Source: a bacterium
GTDB taxonomy: Bacteria > Bacteroidota > Ignavibacteria > Kapaibacteriales > Kapaibacteriaceae
DNA: 6,467 nt
NCBI GenBank assembly: GCA_020050895.1
Contig: JAGVJW010000004.1
Coordinates: forward strand, 1 to 6,467
Direction: 5' to 3'
The notes under the pieces were generated by a model. That model was given only the letters and a program-made list of their open reading frames with translations, made no database searches and was not told the DNA's origin. The position numbers and the translations under genes were made by a program. Numbering within the stretch: position 1 is the stretch's first letter; the number at the start of each line of letters is the position of its first letter. Shown one piece after another: positions 5,683 to 6,467 of this stretch.

Positions 5683-5687
5683 TTTTG
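5675..5687 (+). terminator. SRP RNA terminator (closing stem plus T-run)
   Basis: The 3' arm ACTTGGCT of the SRP RNA closing stem is followed directly by TTTTG and TTT, so the RNA's own terminal helix probably doubles as an intrinsic terminator. It would separate the SRP RNA from the RNase gene 32 nt downstream. Confidence 0.55.
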
Positions 5688-5718
5688 TTTATCTCAGATT
5701 TAAATAGTCTGTGTATTC

Positions 5719-6467
5719 ATGGTACGCCGGATTCTAATTAATGTCACTCCCTCCCACATGCGCATTGCCATCACAGAGGATGGCCGTCTGGCAGAGTTAT
5801 TCACCGAAGAGCCCGATCGCGAACATCATGTTGGGAATATCTACCTTGGAAAGGTGTCGAAAATCCTGCAGGGAATGAATGCAGCGTTTATCGACATTGG
5901 GTTAGAACAAGATGCCTTCCTTCATTTCAGCGACGTTGATTCGTCGATGGAAGAAGTGACGACTGAGGACGACGAAGACGACGCGGTTCAAAGAACGGTA
6001 AGTGCAACCGTTGAATCATCAGACGTCGCGCTACGAACGGCACGTGCCTCTCCCAAAAAGAAACTACCAACATTTAACACTAAACGCAGTGGCGAGGTGA
6101 CGATTAACCTTCAGCCAAAGCAAACTGTGATAGTTCAGGTAACACGCGAAGCCTATCATCAAAAAGGTGTTAGGGTAACAACAAAGGTTGGGCTAACCGG
6201 ACGCAATGTTGTGTTGATGCCTTTTGATGAGGCTGTGGGTGTTTCCCGCAAAATCGTTTCTGGCAGGGAACGAAAACGTCTGCGCATGATAGCTCGATCC
6301 ATATTGCCTCAGGGAATGGGATGCATCATTCGTACGGCGGCTGCTGGATTGGGTGAAGAGGATGTTCGCAGGGATTTTGAGACGCTGCTCGACGACTGGA
6401 GAGATATAGAGAAGGATGTTCGTATTGCAAAAAACCCTGCATTGCTGCACGAAGAAGCAGGCATAGC
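5719..6467 (+). CDS. rng: Ribonuclease E/G family endoribonuclease (5' part, cut by window end)
   Basis: Rne/Rng enzymes cut single-stranded AU-rich RNA in rRNA processing and mRNA decay, with preference for 5'-monophosphate ends. The ATG at 5719 opens a frame that runs to the window end, giving 249 complete codons. Residues 1-36 (MVRRILINVT...) form the first strands of the RNase H-like part. The S1 domain begins at VGNIYLGKVSKILQGMNAAF (38-57) and continues with IDIGLEQDAFLHFSDV. It is interrupted at about 75-126 by a charged insert: an acidic run (TTEDDEDD) followed by a basic run (SPKKK). It resumes with QPKQTVIVQVTREAYHQKG (132-150). KGVRVTTKVGLTGRNVVLMP and GMGCIIRTAAAG follow; R205 and T206 match the 5'-phosphate sensor residues R169/T170 of E. 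coli RNase E. The catalytic aspartates and the zinc-link cysteines lie beyond the window. No Shine-Dalgarno is visible. By its context and short N-terminus it resembles RNase G of the Bacteroidota type more than proteobacterial RNase E. Confidence 0.93.
   Translation, partial: MVRRILINVTPSHMRIAITEDGRLAELFTEEPDREHHVGNIYLGKVSKILQGMNAAFIDIGLEQDAFLHFSDVDSSMEEVTTEDDEDDAVQRTVSATVESSDVALRTARASPKKKLPTFNTKRSGEVTINLQPKQTVIVQVTREAYHQKGVRVTTKVGLTGRNVVLMPFDEAVGVSRKIVSGRERKRLRMIARSILPQGMGCIIRTAAAGLGEEDVRRDFETLLDDWRDIEKDVRIAKNPALLHEEAGI

Noticed and set aside
6193..6450. 85-aa minus-strand frame near the window end
   Set aside because: It is antisense to the RNase E/G gene, whose motifs are clear across the same bases.

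Overview
This 6.5 kb window carries ordinary bacterial chromosomal housekeeping genes, with moderate GC and short intergenic gaps. The organism is most likely a free-living aerobe of the Bacteroidota/Chlorobiota (FCB) branch, possibly Kapabacteria- or Ignavibacteria-like. This is an inference from four things: putative -7 boxes of the form TAnnTTTG upstream of several transcription units, starts that mostly lack a Shine-Dalgarno sequence, a DVSHNP variant in FolC, and an RNase G whose S1 domain is interrupted by a charged insert. No single marker in the window is decisive.

Layout from left to right. (1) At 2-298 (+) lies the 3' end of an unrecognised Cys/Pro/Gly-rich protein cut by the window edge. 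It converges on folC. (2) At 370-1656 (-) is folC, a complete Mur-ligase-family folylpolyglutamate/dihydrofolate synthase. (3) A strong intrinsic terminator at 1661-1703 (-) separates folC from rpsA. It lies only 18 nt upstream of the folC start. (4) At 1726-3597 (-) is rpsA, ribosomal protein S1 with six S1 domains. (5) The 220-bp divergent spacer 3598-3817 holds a putative rpsA promoter, a 35-bp palindrome whose core nearly matches the hairpin at the 3' end of rpsA, and a putative promoter for a small gene. (6) At 3818-4066 (+) is an unrecognised 82-aa acidic protein. (7) At 4086-4125 is a tandem array of alternating GCACCTG/GCACGTG heptamers, followed by tRNA-Arg(UCU) at 4144-4217. The tRNA is flanked by complementary sequences and by an inverted partial copy of the array. 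(8) At 4278-5567 (+) is hmgA, homogentisate 1,2-dioxygenase, with all active-site residues intact. (9) At 5587-5682 (+) is a small bacterial SRP RNA whose closing stem and T-run look like its terminator. (10) At 5719-6467 (+) is the first 249 codons of a ribonuclease E/G gene, cut by the window end.

The genes serve separate roles: translation (S1, tRNA-Arg), RNA processing (RNase G), protein targeting (SRP RNA), folate retention (FolC) and tyrosine/phenylalanine breakdown (HmgA). They do not form one pathway. I see no defence system, integrase, transposase, CRISPR array or biosynthetic cluster, and I do not claim a new system. The points most worth a second look are the palindrome pair bracketing rpsA, the terminator sitting in the folC leader, the heptamer array with pairing flanks around the tRNA, and the two unrecognised proteins.
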